A stretch of DNA of 64,000 nucleotides from positions 1,499,707 through 1,563,706 of the forward strand of contig NZ_CP010868.1 of the NCBI RefSeq assembly GCF_000875775.1, given 5' to 3'. Each line of letters opens with the position of its first letter. The stretch's first letter is position 1. Positions 15,141-24,281 of this stretch are shown piece after piece. Source of the DNA: Nitrosopumilus piranensis (lineage in GTDB: Archaea; Thermoproteota; Nitrososphaeria; Nitrososphaerales; Nitrosopumilaceae). The position numbers were made by a program, and so were the translations under genes. The notes beneath the pieces were generated by a model. The model worked only from the letters and a program-made list of their open reading frames with translations, ran no database searches and was not told where the DNA came from.

Positions 15141-15875
15141 CTAGTCCCCACTATTTCCAAAGTATTTGTCGTTGAGTGCCTTCTTTTGTAATTCATAAAC
15201 AAGTTTACAACCGTCTACTCCAACTTGAACACATTTTTTGTATTCTTCAGGAGTAAGTACGCCGTCTAATTGTAATAGAGTAATTTTTTCAAGGTTTGGC
15301 ATGTAACCAATTGGCATGTCTGCTTGACCTGCTTGGTCTTCTTCATTATTTACATCAAGAATTACAGTATCTGCAACTTTGCCTGCGGCAATTGCTGCAA
15401 CCATATCTCTCATTGGAATTCCTGCATCAGCTAATGCAACAGATGCAGCAGTAAGTGCAGCACAACGGGTTCCACCATCTGCTTGCAATACTTCGATAAA
15501 TACATCAACTGCAGTTCTTGGAAATTTGTCCAACATTACTGCAGGCTCTAGTGCCTCTTTGATTACTTTGGAGATTTCAATCTCTCTTCTTGAAGGGGCA
15601 GGATTCTTTCGCTCACCGACAGAGAATGGCTCCATGTGATATCTAACTCTCAAAATACCAGTGTCAGTGTTTGACATGTGTTTTGGATGAACATCTCTTG
15701 GACCAAAGACACCAACTAGAATTTTGTTGTCTCCAAATTCAATATAGGCAGAACCGTCTGCGTTTTTTAGTCCGCCTGCTTTAATCATAATTCTTCTTGG
15801 CTCATCTACGGTACGTCCATCACAACGTTTTCCGTTTTCGTCCATAAGGACCATTGTTGCTTCTCTTCCACCCAT
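15141..15875 (-). CDS. rrp41: Exosome complex component Rrp41 (catalytic)
   Basis: Phosphorolytic exoribonuclease subunit. Key blocks are RCDGRTVDEPRRIMIKAGGL, GDNKILVGVFGPRDV, VRYHMEPFSVGERKNPAPSR (RNA contact), EVLQADGGTRCAALTAASVA with the phosphate-binding GGT-R motif, and ILDVNNEEDQAGQADMPIGY with the catalytic Asp residues. 244 residues. The ATG overlaps the Rrp4 stop by one base. The first residues MGGREATMVLMDENG allow alternative starts at Met8 or Met11. Confidence 0.96.
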   Translation of the reverse strand: MGGREATMVLMDENGKRCDGRTVDEPRRIMIKAGGLKNADGSAYIEFGDNKILVGVFGPRDVHPKHMSNTDTGILRVRYHMEPFSVGERKNPAPSRREIEISKVIKEALEPAVMLDKFPRTAVDVFIEVLQADGGTRCAALTAASVALADAGIPMRDMVAAIAAGKVADTVILDVNNEEDQAGQADMPIGYMPNLEKITLLQLDGVLTPEEYKKCVQVGVDGCKLVYELQKKALNDKYFGNSGD

Positions 15876-16555
15876 TATGATTCACCTTTTTTATCTAACA
15901 TTTCTTTCACTTGATCAGTCAAATTTGCAACGTGTGCTTGCTCATTTACCATCTGAATTGCTTTTTTAGCCTTTAATAATCCCTCTGGGGATTCACATGA
16001 AACCACAACCCAGCCATTTTGGCCTATTGTGATTGCAGCATCAGTTGCCTCCTCTATCATCTGAATCATACTTCCTTTCTTTCCAATTAGGCGTGGGACT
16101 TTGCTTGGAGAGATTTCTACCAAGTCTCCAGAGTCAATCTTTCCCAGGTCTCTATCAGAGATGGAAACCAGTGGATCTCTAGTTCTATCAAAGTTTGCAA
16201 TCCTTGCAGCTACAAGATCTCCTGTCTTTAGTTTAGTGGCAAGTTCATCAGCATGTGCTGAAAAGTCACGGCCAAAGACATCTTGTGCTGGTAAAAATCC
16301 AACATAGCATGAATTGATATCCAACTCCCATGACAATGATGTATGTGAGTTTACTTTGCCAATTACTAGATCATTGATTTTTGGAATATATTTTCCTGTT
16401 AATGGAATTACACGAACTGAATCATCATAAATTTCAGAGATTCCAATAGTAGTAGAAATTATTTTGTTGCCATCAAGTATTACATTTTGTTCAGGTCTAA
16501 AGGGACCAGTAGTTACAACATCGCCTGGAATAACGTATTTTCTCCTATCTGCCAT
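15875..16555 (-). CDS. rrp4: Exosome complex RNA-binding cap protein Rrp4
   Basis: Caps the exosome ring and feeds RNA into it. It has the N-terminal beta-sandwich (YVIPGDVVTTGPFRPEQNV), a central S1 domain (DLVIGKVNSHTSLSWELDI, LKTGDLVAARIANFDRTRDP) and a C-terminal KH domain with PRLIGKKGSMIQMIEEATDA. 226 residues, typical. It joins the SBDS gene upstream and rrp41 downstream by single-base overlaps. Confidence 0.96.
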   Translation of the reverse strand: MADRRKYVIPGDVVTTGPFRPEQNVILDGNKIISTTIGISEIYDDSVRVIPLTGKYIPKINDLVIGKVNSHTSLSWELDINSCYVGFLPAQDVFGRDFSAHADELATKLKTGDLVAARIANFDRTRDPLVSISDRDLGKIDSGDLVEISPSKVPRLIGKKGSMIQMIEEATDAAITIGQNGWVVVSCESPEGLLKAKKAIQMVNEQAHVANLTDQVKEMLDKKGES

Positions 16556-17241
16556 TACTGCATTACCTCAACTGAAGCAGAGCCTTTGGTTATAGAACCT
16601 AATCTGTCTATCACGTTTGGCCTTGCTGCAGCGGGTATTTCAAGTATTGCTTTTAGAGAACCATTATTTTGCCATTCTTCTTTTTTCAGAGAACCTACTG
16701 ATTTTAGAACGGCATATGATTGCGAAGCATATTGTGCTGGGATGATAATCTCTAATTGCAAATTTTCAGATTTTAGTGCAATTATTGAACGGAGTTTTTC
16801 TACAATATCTTTTACTTGTTCATCAACGCTTTTTTGTGGATCAACTGAAACTCGTCCATCTTTCATTGCTTGCTCAACTCTCAGAGGAGGATGAGGCAAG
16901 TGAGTTTTAGGATCGACATAGGTCTTTGCAATGTATGATACAATCTGTTTTTTCTTGTCTTCAATCATTTTTCGTCTTTGATCAGTTGTAAGGTTAAGAT
17001 CACCTTTCTGCATAATTATCTTAGCAATCTCTGCCTGATCTTCAGTCTTGAAAGCTTTGAGTAGTTTTTCAGTTGAAGGCTTTGTTCCCTTTCCTGAATC
17101 AGTGTAGATTTCATCTGAAACCAAAATTGCAGAAATATCTTTCTTCTTCCCAAGCTTGTACTCTAGTGCAGGGTCTGGTTTTACCAATATCTCAAACTTC
17201 TCTCCTTCAAAAGAGAATCTTGCAACTGTTACATCGGCCAT
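16555..17241 (-). CDS. sdo1: Ribosome maturation protein SBDS (Sdo1)
   Basis: Removes the anti-association factor aIF6 from nascent 50S subunits together with elongation factor EF-2. The start MADVTVARFSFEGEKFEILV, then KDISAILVSDEIYTDSGKG, then ILQKGDL-like IMQKGDLNLTTDQR, are the SBDS N-terminal hallmarks. The central helical and C-terminal ferredoxin-like domains follow. The frame opens 14 codons earlier at 17283, but family homology starts at the ATG at 17241. A TATA-like ATAAATAC lies about 30 bases upstream. It is the first gene of the exosome superoperon. Confidence 0.95.
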   Translation of the reverse strand: MADVTVARFSFEGEKFEILVKPDPALEYKLGKKKDISAILVSDEIYTDSGKGTKPSTEKLLKAFKTEDQAEIAKIIMQKGDLNLTTDQRRKMIEDKKKQIVSYIAKTYVDPKTHLPHPPLRVEQAMKDGRVSVDPQKSVDEQVKDIVEKLRSIIALKSENLQLEIIIPAQYASQSYAVLKSVGSLKKEEWQNNGSLKAILEIPAAARPNVIDRLGSITKGSASVEVMQ

Positions 17242-17343
17242 TTCTAAGTAATGTATGATAATTTGGTATTTATCTCTACACACAAAACTACATCATATTG
17301 ATTTGAATAGTTGCACTATACATCATATTTAGAAATTAATTGT

Positions 17344-17697
17344 CTAATTGTGAATTAGATCAAGTATTTTTTTAATGATACTTGTGTGATCAGCATCGAT
17401 CTCAGTTGTAATCATTAAGAGATGGGTTTCATCAACTGGAAATGTTATTCGTTTAATTTTGTCATATTCTGCCAATGCATACTTTGCAGGACCAATCTTA
17501 TGCTCAATATTTTTCCGAGTTTGCCATCTTTGGGATGCATGGTAATGCATCATCTCAAGTTCTTCATCGCTGAGAATCGGACTAATCCCATCTCTAAAAC
17601 CACCTGCAATTTTTACACCAGCACTATTTTGAATCGCAGCATATCTAATGGAAGAATTCAAATTCATAGTATCAGAATAGAGTTTTTCAAAATCCAC
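17344..17697 (-). CDS. Conserved archaeal protein with roadblock/longin-like look, 117 residues
   Basis: Reads MDFEKLYSDTMNLNSSIRYA and then AIQNSAGVKIAGGFRDGISP, a helix-strand-turn-strand arrangement like profilin/roadblock folds. It continues with YHASQRWQTRKNIEHKIG and ends with strands (IKRITFPVDETHLLMITTE) and a helix. I associate this pattern with a recurrent thaumarchaeal domain of unknown function, possibly DUF6659, but cannot confirm it. It may be a small signalling or sensor protein. It stands alone, divergent from rpoD. Confidence 0.7.
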   Translation of the reverse strand: MDFEKLYSDTMNLNSSIRYAAIQNSAGVKIAGGFRDGISPILSDEELEMMHYHASQRWQTRKNIEHKIGPAKYALAEYDKIKRITFPVDETHLLMITTEIDADHTSIIKKILDLIHN

Positions 17698-17785
17698 AGA
17701 TTTTCTAGAAAAAATATGGACTTAAGCATATCTTCTAGAATTCAAAATAGACTTGTTTCAGACTCAAAACTAGCTAGATTTTTAT

Positions 17786-18451
17786 GTGGATTTTAAAGAT
17801 TTTCTTCAAGATTTGTCATCCTTAGAAGTAATTAGCAAAGATAATCAAAAAATAGCTTTAAAGCTTAAGGGCGTACCATTACAGTATGCAAATGCCCTCA
17901 GACGTGTTTGCCTTAATGGAGTACCAGTCTTTGCAATTGATACAGTAGACATTATTGAAAACACCTCTGTTTTACCAGATGAAGGTCTGGCACACAGATT
18001 GGGCCTTATTCCACTCAAGACAGACTTGAGTAGATTCAATGAGCCATCAAAATGTGACTGCCAAAGTGAGACAGGATGTTCAAATTGTAAAGTAATGTTA
18101 GTTTTAGATTCTGGGGACACAGATGTCACAAGAACAGTTCTGTCAAATGAATTATCATCTGAAGATGATTCAATTGCTCCAATTTCTGACAAAATTCCAA
18201 TAGTAGAACTTGCACCAGGTCAAAAGATCAAAATTGAATGTTATGCAAGACTTGGACGTGGCACAGAACATGCAAAATGGAACTCTGCAAACATTTCAAT
18301 GCTAACTGAGACAGACAAAGATGACGAAAGAATTCTCACTGTTGAATCAACTGGCGCCCTTAATCCTGAACAGATCATTTTATCAGGAGTAGAAGAAGTA
18401 GGTAACAGATTGACCGAATTCAAAGACACAATCAGTCAAATTAGTGAGTAG
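17786..18451 (+). CDS. rpoD: DNA-directed RNA polymerase subunit D (Rpo3)
   Basis: Assembly-platform subunit (alpha-like). Conserved parts are LKGVPLQYANALRRVCLNGV, PVFAIDTVDIIENTS, LPDEGLAHRLGLIPLKTDL and a final dimerisation helix. A four-Cys group (KCDCQSETGCSNCK) near residue 90 marks a domain that in some archaea holds an Fe-S cluster; the spacing here suggests a cluster or zinc site. The GTG at 17786 is the start. It heads the RpoD-L18e-L13-S9 operon, a standard archaeal arrangement. Confidence 0.95.
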   Translation: MDFKDFLQDLSSLEVISKDNQKIALKLKGVPLQYANALRRVCLNGVPVFAIDTVDIIENTSVLPDEGLAHRLGLIPLKTDLSRFNEPSKCDCQSETGCSNCKVMLVLDSGDTDVTRTVLSNELSSEDDSIAPISDKIPIVELAPGQKIKIECYARLGRGTEHAKWNSANISMLTETDKDDERILTVESTGALNPEQIILSGVEEVGNRLTEFKDTISQISE

Positions 18452-18494
18452 GAAGCATATACGTTATATTTGGGTTTTAAACCGCATTATTCAC

Positions 18495-18842
18495 ATGACT
18501 AATCAAGTAGTTATACGCATGGCAAAAGATCTAAAGTCAGCATCAGCTAAAAACGATGCTCCAATATGGGCAAAACTAGCTGAATATGCACTAAAACCAT
18601 CTATTGCCAGAAGAGATATCAACTTGAACAAGATTGCCAAGCTAACCAAAGAAAACGATACTGTAGTATTCCCAGGTAAAGTTCTTGGAACAGGCAATGT
18701 ACCTCACAAAATCACACTATGTTCATTTTCAATTTCAAATTCTGCAGCTAGCAAAATTCTTGAAAGTGGCGGAAAACTAATCAGTTATTCCCAACTAATC
18801 GAGCAAAACCCTACTGGAAAAGGAGTCGTATTACTTGGCTAG
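18495..18842 (+). CDS. rpl18e: 50S ribosomal protein L18e (eL18)
   Basis: The start MTNQVVIRMAKDLKSASAKN at 18495 is favoured over the open frame beginning at 18444 because family homology begins here and AT-rich TTATATTTG lies about 27 bases upstream. The protein shows NDAPIWAKLAEYALKPS, VVFPGKVLGTGNVPHKIT and the C-terminal LISYSQLIEQNPTGKGVVLL, all typical. 115 residues. The TTG start of L13 overlaps its end by 8 bases. Confidence 0.95.
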   Translation: MTNQVVIRMAKDLKSASAKNDAPIWAKLAEYALKPSIARRDINLNKIAKLTKENDTVVFPGKVLGTGNVPHKITLCSFSISNSAASKILESGGKLISYSQLIEQNPTGKGVVLLG

Positions 18843-19299
18843 CCAAGAGACAGTCGTCAGAACTGACAGACCAATTGTAGTAGATGCAACTGATCATATT
18901 GCAGGCAGGTTATCATCAAATGTTGCAAAATTACTAAAACAAGGTCACAGAGTTTCACTTGTAAACTGTGAGAAAATTATGTACAGCGGAACAAGATCAA
19001 ACCTAATCAAAGAGTACAGAGCATTTTTAGAGATTAACAGTATCATTAATCCAAAACATGGACCAGTCCATTATAGAAGGCCAGACACAATAATTACAAA
19101 AATGATTCGTGGAATGCTACCATATGAGAAAAAGCCATCAGGAATTGTAGCACACAAAAGACTAAGAGCATACATTGGTTCTCCAAAAGAACTAAAATCA
19201 TTTGATAAGATTCAATTTGAGAAAGCAAAAATTAAAAAATCTGCATCAAACTATACCACAATGGGAGAATTGTGTAGGGTTATAGGGTGGACTGAATGA
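18835..19299 (+). CDS. rpl13: 50S ribosomal protein L13 (uL13)
   Basis: Reads PIVVDATDHIAGRLSSNVAK, VSLVNCEKIMYSGTRSN, YRRPDTIITKMIRGMLPYEK and KRLRAYIGSP, the archaeal uL13 pattern. 154 residues. The TTG start overlaps L18e by 8 bases and the stop overlaps the S9 ATG by 4, so translation is likely coupled along the operon. Confidence 0.95.
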   Translation: MASQETVVRTDRPIVVDATDHIAGRLSSNVAKLLKQGHRVSLVNCEKIMYSGTRSNLIKEYRAFLEINSIINPKHGPVHYRRPDTIITKMIRGMLPYEKKPSGIVAHKRLRAYIGSPKELKSFDKIQFEKAKIKKSASNYTTMGELCRVIGWTE

Positions 19300-19745
19300 C
19301 AACACCAAAAACTGAAATTTATTTTGCAACTAGGAAAACATCTAGTGCACACGTTTACATCACTAAAGGACAAGGTAAAGTTAGAATTAACAACGTACCA
19401 GTTGAGATGATTCCACAAGAGACTGCTCGCGAAGTAATTTTAGCACCACTTGAAATCACAGGTGATTTGAGAGACAAAATCGACATCTCAGTTAGAGTTA
19501 GAGGAGGAGGCTTTATGGGACAAGCAAGTGCTGTTGCAACTGCAATCTCAAGGGCACTAACTGGATGGACAAAGTCAAAGAAGGATCCAAAAGATCATCC
19601 ATTCCCAAAATCAACTAGAGAAGACCTTAGAAAGAGAATCACAGATTATGACAAATACCTAATCAGCGGGGATGCCAGAAGAAAAGAACCAAAGAAGTTT
19701 GGCGGACCTGGTGCAAGAAGAAGAAAGCAAAAATCATACCGTTAG
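19296..19745 (+). CDS. rps9: 30S ribosomal protein S9 (uS9)
   Basis: Contains ATRKTSSAHVYITKGQGKVR, the DKIDISVRVRGGGFMGQASA core and the C-terminal GPGARRRKQKSYR tail that reaches the P-site tRNA. 149 residues. The ATG overlaps the L13 stop by 4 bases (ATGA). In many archaea RpoN (Rpb10) follows, but here a nucleotidyltransferase begins 3 bases later. Confidence 0.96.
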   Translation: MTTPKTEIYFATRKTSSAHVYITKGQGKVRINNVPVEMIPQETAREVILAPLEITGDLRDKIDISVRVRGGGFMGQASAVATAISRALTGWTKSKKDPKDHPFPKSTREDLRKRITDYDKYLISGDARRKEPKKFGGPGARRRKQKSYR

Positions 19746-19748
19746 ACT

Positions 19749-20468
19749 GTGAAGGCAATAATTTTAGCCGGTGGCAAAGGCACACGTGGCAAGCCATATA
19801 CAGAATTTTTCCCAAAGGCAATGACTCCAATTAATGGAAAGCCAGTCATAGATTATGTGATAAGATATCTTCAGAAATTTAGTTTCATAAAAGAAATTAT
19901 CATAATTTCTGATTTTAATGGACTAGGGGGCCAAATCAAAAACTATTATGGGAATCAAAAAGGCATCTCCTTTGTCCAAGACTCGCAAAGCGGAACGGGT
20001 GGAGACCTTTTGCACATTGAAAATAAACTCAAAGGAGAATCTGAATTTGTGTTATGGTTTGTAGATAATTTGTGTGCAATAGATCTCAAAAAGATGATAG
20101 ACGTATTTGTTACAAAGAAAAGTTCTGCATGTATTGCAACTAGAACAAAAAGAAAAGAAGAGACAGGATTTGCAGTAGTAGAAGATGGAATAATCAAAGA
20201 GTTCAAAGAAAAGCCAATAATGAAATTGCAATTATCAGAGTGTCTTGGTATTTACATGCTTGGAAAAGACGTAATCAAAAAAATAAAGGCAAAGAAAAAA
20301 CAAAAAAATATCAATCTATCATATGATATCTTGCAGCAATTATCAAAGGAAGGAAAGATTAGTACATTTGATATTGGAGATAATGAATGGATTGATGCAG
20401 AATCTCCTTCTTATTTGGAAAGAAACGAAAAGACTGTAAAAAAGATCATAAAACAGATGGGACTGTAG
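19749..20468 (+). CDS. Sugar-phosphate nucleotidyltransferase (NDP-sugar pyrophosphorylase)
   Basis: Reads MKAIILAGGKGTRGKPYTEF then FPKAMTPINGKPVIDYVI, the GxGTR...PK...P signature of enzymes that make UDP-, dTDP- or GDP-sugars from sugar-1-phosphates. LWFVDNLCAIDL is the metal-binding Asp region and TGFAVVEDGIIKEFKEKP is also typical. 239 residues: only the catalytic domain, without the left-handed beta-helix acyltransferase part. The GTG start at 19749 follows rps9 by 3 bases, so it is co-expressed with ribosomal genes, which is unusual. Substrate undetermined; surface glycan synthesis is likely. Confidence 0.88.
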   Translation: MKAIILAGGKGTRGKPYTEFFPKAMTPINGKPVIDYVIRYLQKFSFIKEIIIISDFNGLGGQIKNYYGNQKGISFVQDSQSGTGGDLLHIENKLKGESEFVLWFVDNLCAIDLKKMIDVFVTKKSSACIATRTKRKEETGFAVVEDGIIKEFKEKPIMKLQLSECLGIYMLGKDVIKKIKAKKKQKNINLSYDILQQLSKEGKISTFDIGDNEWIDAESPSYLERNEKTVKKIIKQMGL

Positions 20469-21030
20469 ACTTTTTTTCAAACTCAGAAATTTTGTCTTCG
20501 TATTGGTAGGTCTGTGCAATGTCATCTAGTCCCTCTAAGAGAATCTTCTTTTTGTGAGGATCAATCTCAAAGGGTATTTCTTCAGAAAAAGTCTTGATTG
20601 TTTGGTTTTCTAAATCAACTTCAACTGGCTGTGTTTCTTGTTGTAGTTTTTCCACAATTTTTTGGTCCAATGAGATTGGCAAAATTCCGTTTTTGAAGCA
20701 ATTGCTAAAAAAGATATCAGCAAAAGAAGGTGCAATTATTACTGCAAATCCATAGTCTTGCAGCGCCCATACTGCGTGCTCCCTGCTTGAGCCACACCCA
20801 AAATTGTCTCCTGCAATTAGAATTTTGGAATTTTCATATTTAGAGTCATTTAATACAAAATCAGACTTTGGATTCTCATTTTCATCATATCTCCAGTTAA
20901 AGAATAGAAACTTTCCAAAGCCGGACTTTTGAACTAGTTTTAAGAATTGCTTTGGAACAATTTGATCAGTATCAACATTTACCTTATCAAGTGGAGTCAC
21001 AATGCTTTTTGTTTTCTTAAATGGCTCCAT
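20446..21030 (-). CDS. leuD: 3-isopropylmalate dehydratase small subunit (bacterial-type LeuD)
   Basis: Swivelling domain of the leucine-pathway isomerase. It shows TPLDKVNVDTDQIVPKQFLK then LVQKSGFGKFLFFNWRY, the specificity loop typical of bacterial LeuD, and [20 protein letters not shown]. 194 residues. It follows its large subunit by one base. The convergent end overlaps the nucleotidyltransferase gene by 23 bases. Confidence 0.93.
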   Translation of the reverse strand: MEPFKKTKSIVTPLDKVNVDTDQIVPKQFLKLVQKSGFGKFLFFNWRYDENENPKSDFVLNDSKYENSKILIAGDNFGCGSSREHAVWALQDYGFAVIIAPSFADIFFSNCFKNGILPISLDQKIVEKLQQETQPVEVDLENQTIKTFSEEIPFEIDPHKKKILLEGLDDIAQTYQYEDKISEFEKKSTVPSVL

Positions 21031-21031
21031 T

Positions 21032-22447
21032 CTAACTCAAGTCCATCTTTCTTACATCAACAAAATGTCCATTTATTGCAGCAGCTGCTGCCATGACCGG
21101 ACTAACCAAGTGAGTTCGTCCGCCATTGCCTTGTCTTCCTTCAAAATTTCTATTAGAAGTACTTGCACATCTCTCACCAGGAGCTAAAATGTCAGGATTC
21201 ATTCCAAGACACATGCTACATCCAGCTTCTCTCCATTCAAAATTAGCATCAATGAAAATTTTATCAAGACCCATCTCTTCAGCTTGTTTTTTTACCATTT
21301 GTGAACCAGGAACTACCATTGCACGAACATCTGGAGAAACTTTTTGTCCTTTGACTATTTTAGATGCCTCAATAAGATCTTCTAGTCTTGCATTAGTACA
21401 AGAGCCAATAAAGACTCTATCAATTTTTATTTCTTCAATTGGCGTTCCAGGTTTCAAGTCCATGTAATCAAGTGCTTTTTGTGCCCCCTTCTTTTGATTA
21501 GAATCGCCTTTAGAAAACTCATCAGGACTTGGAACGGATTCAGTTACATCGCAAGTCATGCCAGGATTTGTTCCCCAACTTACCTGAGGTGCAATGTCAT
21601 CAATGTGCAGTGTGAACTGTTTTTCAAATTTTGCATCATCGTCTGTCTTTAGATTTTCTCTCCAATAGTCAACAAGAGATTCATAGTTTTTTGGAGTGTA
21701 TTGCCTGCCTCTAAGATACTCATAGGTCTTCTCATCAGGGGCAATCAATCCTGCACGGGCCCCTGCCTCAATTGACATATTACAGATAGTCATTCTCTGC
21801 TCCATTGAGAGATCCTCGATTCCCTGGCCTCGATACTCTATTACGGTTCCAGTTCCACCTCCTGTTCCAATGTGCTTAATGATAGATAATATGATGTCTT
21901 TGGCAGTTACTGCATGCGGATTCTTTCGCTTTCCCTCAACCCTAATCTCAAATGGTTTTGGCTTTTCTAGCCACAAAGTTTGGGATGCCAAGACATGCTC
22001 AACCTCGCTTGTTCCAATTCCAAATGCAAGTGCACCAAATGCCCCGTGAGTTGAAGTATGGCTATCACCGCAGACAATTGTAGAGCCAGGCAAAGTGATT
22101 CCTAGCTGAGGGCCAATAACATGGACAATTCCCTGATTGGGGCTGTTAATATCAAATAGCTTGATTCCAAAGTCTTTGCAGTTTTTTTCCAAGGTCTGAA
22201 TTTGTACTGCAGATGTTTGATCTAAGATTGGCAGTGTCCTGTCATTTGTTGGGACGTTATGATCCATGGTAGCAATGGTAAGATCAGGACGTCTGACCTT
22301 TCTGCTATTAATTCTTAATCCATCAAATGCTTGGGGAGATGTTACTTCATGTACTAAATGTCTGTCAATGTAAACTAAAGAAGGTCCACTTTCTTTTCCA
22401 ACAACAATGTGAGAATCCCAGATCTTTTCAAAAAGAGTTTTTCCCAT
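21032..22447 (-). CDS. leuC: 3-isopropylmalate dehydratase large subunit (bacterial-type LeuC)
   Basis: Fe-S dehydratase that isomerises 2- and 3-isopropylmalate in leucine synthesis. It starts [20 protein letters not shown] at 22447, directly after the upstream stop; the frame opens 15 codons earlier without homology. The cluster ligands are in [14 protein letters not shown] and [15 protein letters not shown], with the final [19 protein letters not shown]. The length of about 471 residues is the bacterial class. It is the third gene of a four-gene operon that also holds an archaeal-type pair. Confidence 0.94.
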   Translation of the reverse strand: MGKTLFEKIWDSHIVVGKESGPSLVYIDRHLVHEVTSPQAFDGLRINSRKVRRPDLTIATMDHNVPTNDRTLPILDQTSAVQIQTLEKNCKDFGIKLFDINSPNQGIVHVIGPQLGITLPGSTIVCGDSHTSTHGAFGALAFGIGTSEVEHVLASQTLWLEKPKPFEIRVEGKRKNPHAVTAKDIILSIIKHIGTGGGTGTVIEYRGQGIEDLSMEQRMTICNMSIEAGARAGLIAPDEKTYEYLRGRQYTPKNYESLVDYWRENLKTDDDAKFEKQFTLHIDDIAPQVSWGTNPGMTCDVTESVPSPDEFSKGDSNQKKGAQKALDYMDLKPGTPIEEIKIDRVFIGSCTNARLEDLIEASKIVKGQKVSPDVRAMVVPGSQMVKKQAEEMGLDKIFIDANFEWREAGCSMCLGMNPDILAPGERCASTSNRNFEGRQGNGGRTHLVSPVMAAAAAINGHFVDVRKMDLS

Positions 22448-22448
22448 T

Positions 22449-22940
22449 TTAATCCTGATCTGGTTTGTAGTTGAAAAGACCGCCTGCTGCAATTATCTTT
22501 CCAATAATTTCTGAAAATGGTTTCATCTTGTATGTCTGGTTTTTTGTAATGTTTGTGATTTGATTAGTAGAAATGTCAATATCAACCTCATCGCCTTCAG
22601 AGATTCCATTGTATGCATCTTCATCAATTTCAATAGGTAGCAAAAATGCACCATCTACTGCATTTCTGTAAAATATTCTTGCAAAAGATAATGCAAGTAC
22701 TGCTTTTACTCCGGAATGAGATAATGCAATTGGTGCATGTTCACGAGATGAACCGCATCCAAAATTTTTTCCTGACAAAATAAAATCACCCTCCTTTACT
22801 TTTGAATGAAAGTCAGGATCAAGTCCCTCCATTGCATGTGTTGCAAGTTCTGCATAATCATGAACCTTGAGATACTGGCCAGGAATAATTACGTCAGTAT
22901 CGATGTTGTCTTGTGCGTATTTTATGATATTTCCCTTCAT
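22449..22940 (-). CDS. Small subunit of a second aconitase-family isomerase (archaeal LeuD/HacB type)
   Basis: 163 residues, the short archaeal form. It reads [20 protein letters not shown] then [20 protein letters not shown]. The substrate-recognition loop after 'Y' is YLKV, unlike the YLRT of homoaconitase and different from the FLKL loop of the bacterial-type partner in the same operon, so the two enzymes probably differ in substrate. Isopropylmalate, citramalate or a methyl-branched analogue are options. Its ATG overlaps the large-subunit stop by 4 bases. Confidence 0.85.
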   Translation of the reverse strand: MKGNIIKYAQDNIDTDVIIPGQYLKVHDYAELATHAMEGLDPDFHSKVKEGDFILSGKNFGCGSSREHAPIALSHSGVKAVLALSFARIFYRNAVDGAFLLPIEIDEDAYNGISEGDEVDIDISTNQITNITKNQTYKMKPFSEIIGKIIAAGGLFNYKPDQD

Positions 22941-24208
22941 TTCAAGTCCCTCGGATCAGTTATTTTTCCAGTTACAGCAGAAGCTGCAGCAACTAATGGA
23001 GATGCAAGATAAGTTTGTGACTCTACATGACCCATTCTTCCTGGGAAGTTTCTGTTTGTGGTACTGATACAGATTTCATCTTTTGCCAAGACGCCCATAT
23101 GAGCGCCACAACATGCACCACATGTAGGTGGACCAACTGTCACACCAGCATCTAAGAAAATTTTAAGCAAACCGTTTTCCATCGCACGCTGATAAATCGA
23201 TATTGCTGCAGGTAAAATTTCAGTTCTAATCTTTACCTTTCTGCCCTTTAGAATTTTGGCAGCTGCCTCCAAATCCTCGTATTTTGCACCAGTACAAGAG
23301 CCAATGTAAGACTTGTCTAATTCCACAGAAGGAGCTTCGCCAACTACACAAATGTTTTCAGGTGAAAATGGTTTTGCAATAATTGGTTCCATCTCTGATG
23401 CTTCATATTCAAAGGTTTTTGCATATTCGGCATCAGTATCACCGTTAATCAAATTGATGTTTGTTGCACCTCTACTTGAAAGATAATCAACTACTTTTTG
23501 ATCTGGTTCAACAATTCCGTTTTTTGCACCTGCCTCTGTAGTCATGTTACACAAAGTCAATCTGCTTTCCACAGACATCTCATCAATGCCGCTTCCACCA
23601 AACTGCATAGTTCTGTATGCACCACCATCAGTTCCAATCTCTCCAATAATTTTGAGGATTAGGTCTTTTGCCATGACGTGATCTGGTAACTTTCCGTTTA
23701 GCTTAAAGTAGTAAGTCTCTGGAACCTTGAACCATATCCTTCCATTCAATAAAACATATGCAACATCAGTGTGGCCCAATCCACATGCAAATGCACCTAG
23801 TGCTCCAGTTGTATTGGTATGAGAATCACCACCGACATAGACATCACCAGGCATTACCATTGCCTCTTCATGAGATAATGTATGGCAAATTCCATACTGG
23901 CCCATTCCATACTTGAAATGCTTTTCAATTCCATAATTTTTTGTGAAATTAGTTAGTTTTACAATATTTTCAGCAGATACTTTTTCTGCAGAAGGAACAA
24001 AGTGATCTTCGGCAACCCAGACCTTGGTTGGATCCCATAACTTGTCAACTGCAATTCCTTGCTTCTTTAATTTATCAAATACCTTAAGCACTCCAGGTCC
24101 AGACACATCATGAACCATTACCTTGTCTACATTGGCAAAGATTACATCATCAGGTGCTACTTGGGATTTTCCTGATGCACGTGCAAGAATCTTTTCAACT
24201 ATATTCAT
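22937..24208 (-). CDS. Large subunit of a second aconitase-family isomerase (archaeal LeuC/HacA type)
   Basis: 423 residues, the archaeal isopropylmalate/homoaconitase class. It shows MNIVEKILARASGKSQVAPD, VYVGGDSHTNTTGALGAFAC, SYIGSCTGAKYEDLEAAAKI and VGPPTCGACCGAHMGVLA for the Fe-S ligands, ending in STTNRNFPGRMGHVESQTYL. It is the first gene of the four-gene operon. Having both an archaeal and a bacterial-type pair side by side is unusual; one pair may serve leucine synthesis and the other a related reaction such as citramalate isomerisation for isoleucine. Confidence 0.87.
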   Translation of the reverse strand: MNIVEKILARASGKSQVAPDDVIFANVDKVMVHDVSGPGVLKVFDKLKKQGIAVDKLWDPTKVWVAEDHFVPSAEKVSAENIVKLTNFTKNYGIEKHFKYGMGQYGICHTLSHEEAMVMPGDVYVGGDSHTNTTGALGAFACGLGHTDVAYVLLNGRIWFKVPETYYFKLNGKLPDHVMAKDLILKIIGEIGTDGGAYRTMQFGGSGIDEMSVESRLTLCNMTTEAGAKNGIVEPDQKVVDYLSSRGATNINLINGDTDAEYAKTFEYEASEMEPIIAKPFSPENICVVGEAPSVELDKSYIGSCTGAKYEDLEAAAKILKGRKVKIRTEILPAAISIYQRAMENGLLKIFLDAGVTVGPPTCGACCGAHMGVLAKDEICISTTNRNFPGRMGHVESQTYLASPLVAAASAVTGKITDPRDLK

Positions 24209-24281
24209 AATCCCAAAGGCCTGTTCTACAGATTAAAAGCTTTTCAGAACAATAAAAAAGAAAAAGGACACTCATAACATT

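Noticed and set aside
16556-17283. Start of SBDS at 17283 with 14 extra residues.
   Set aside because: Family homology starts at MADVTVARF (17241) and the TATA spacing fits the later start.
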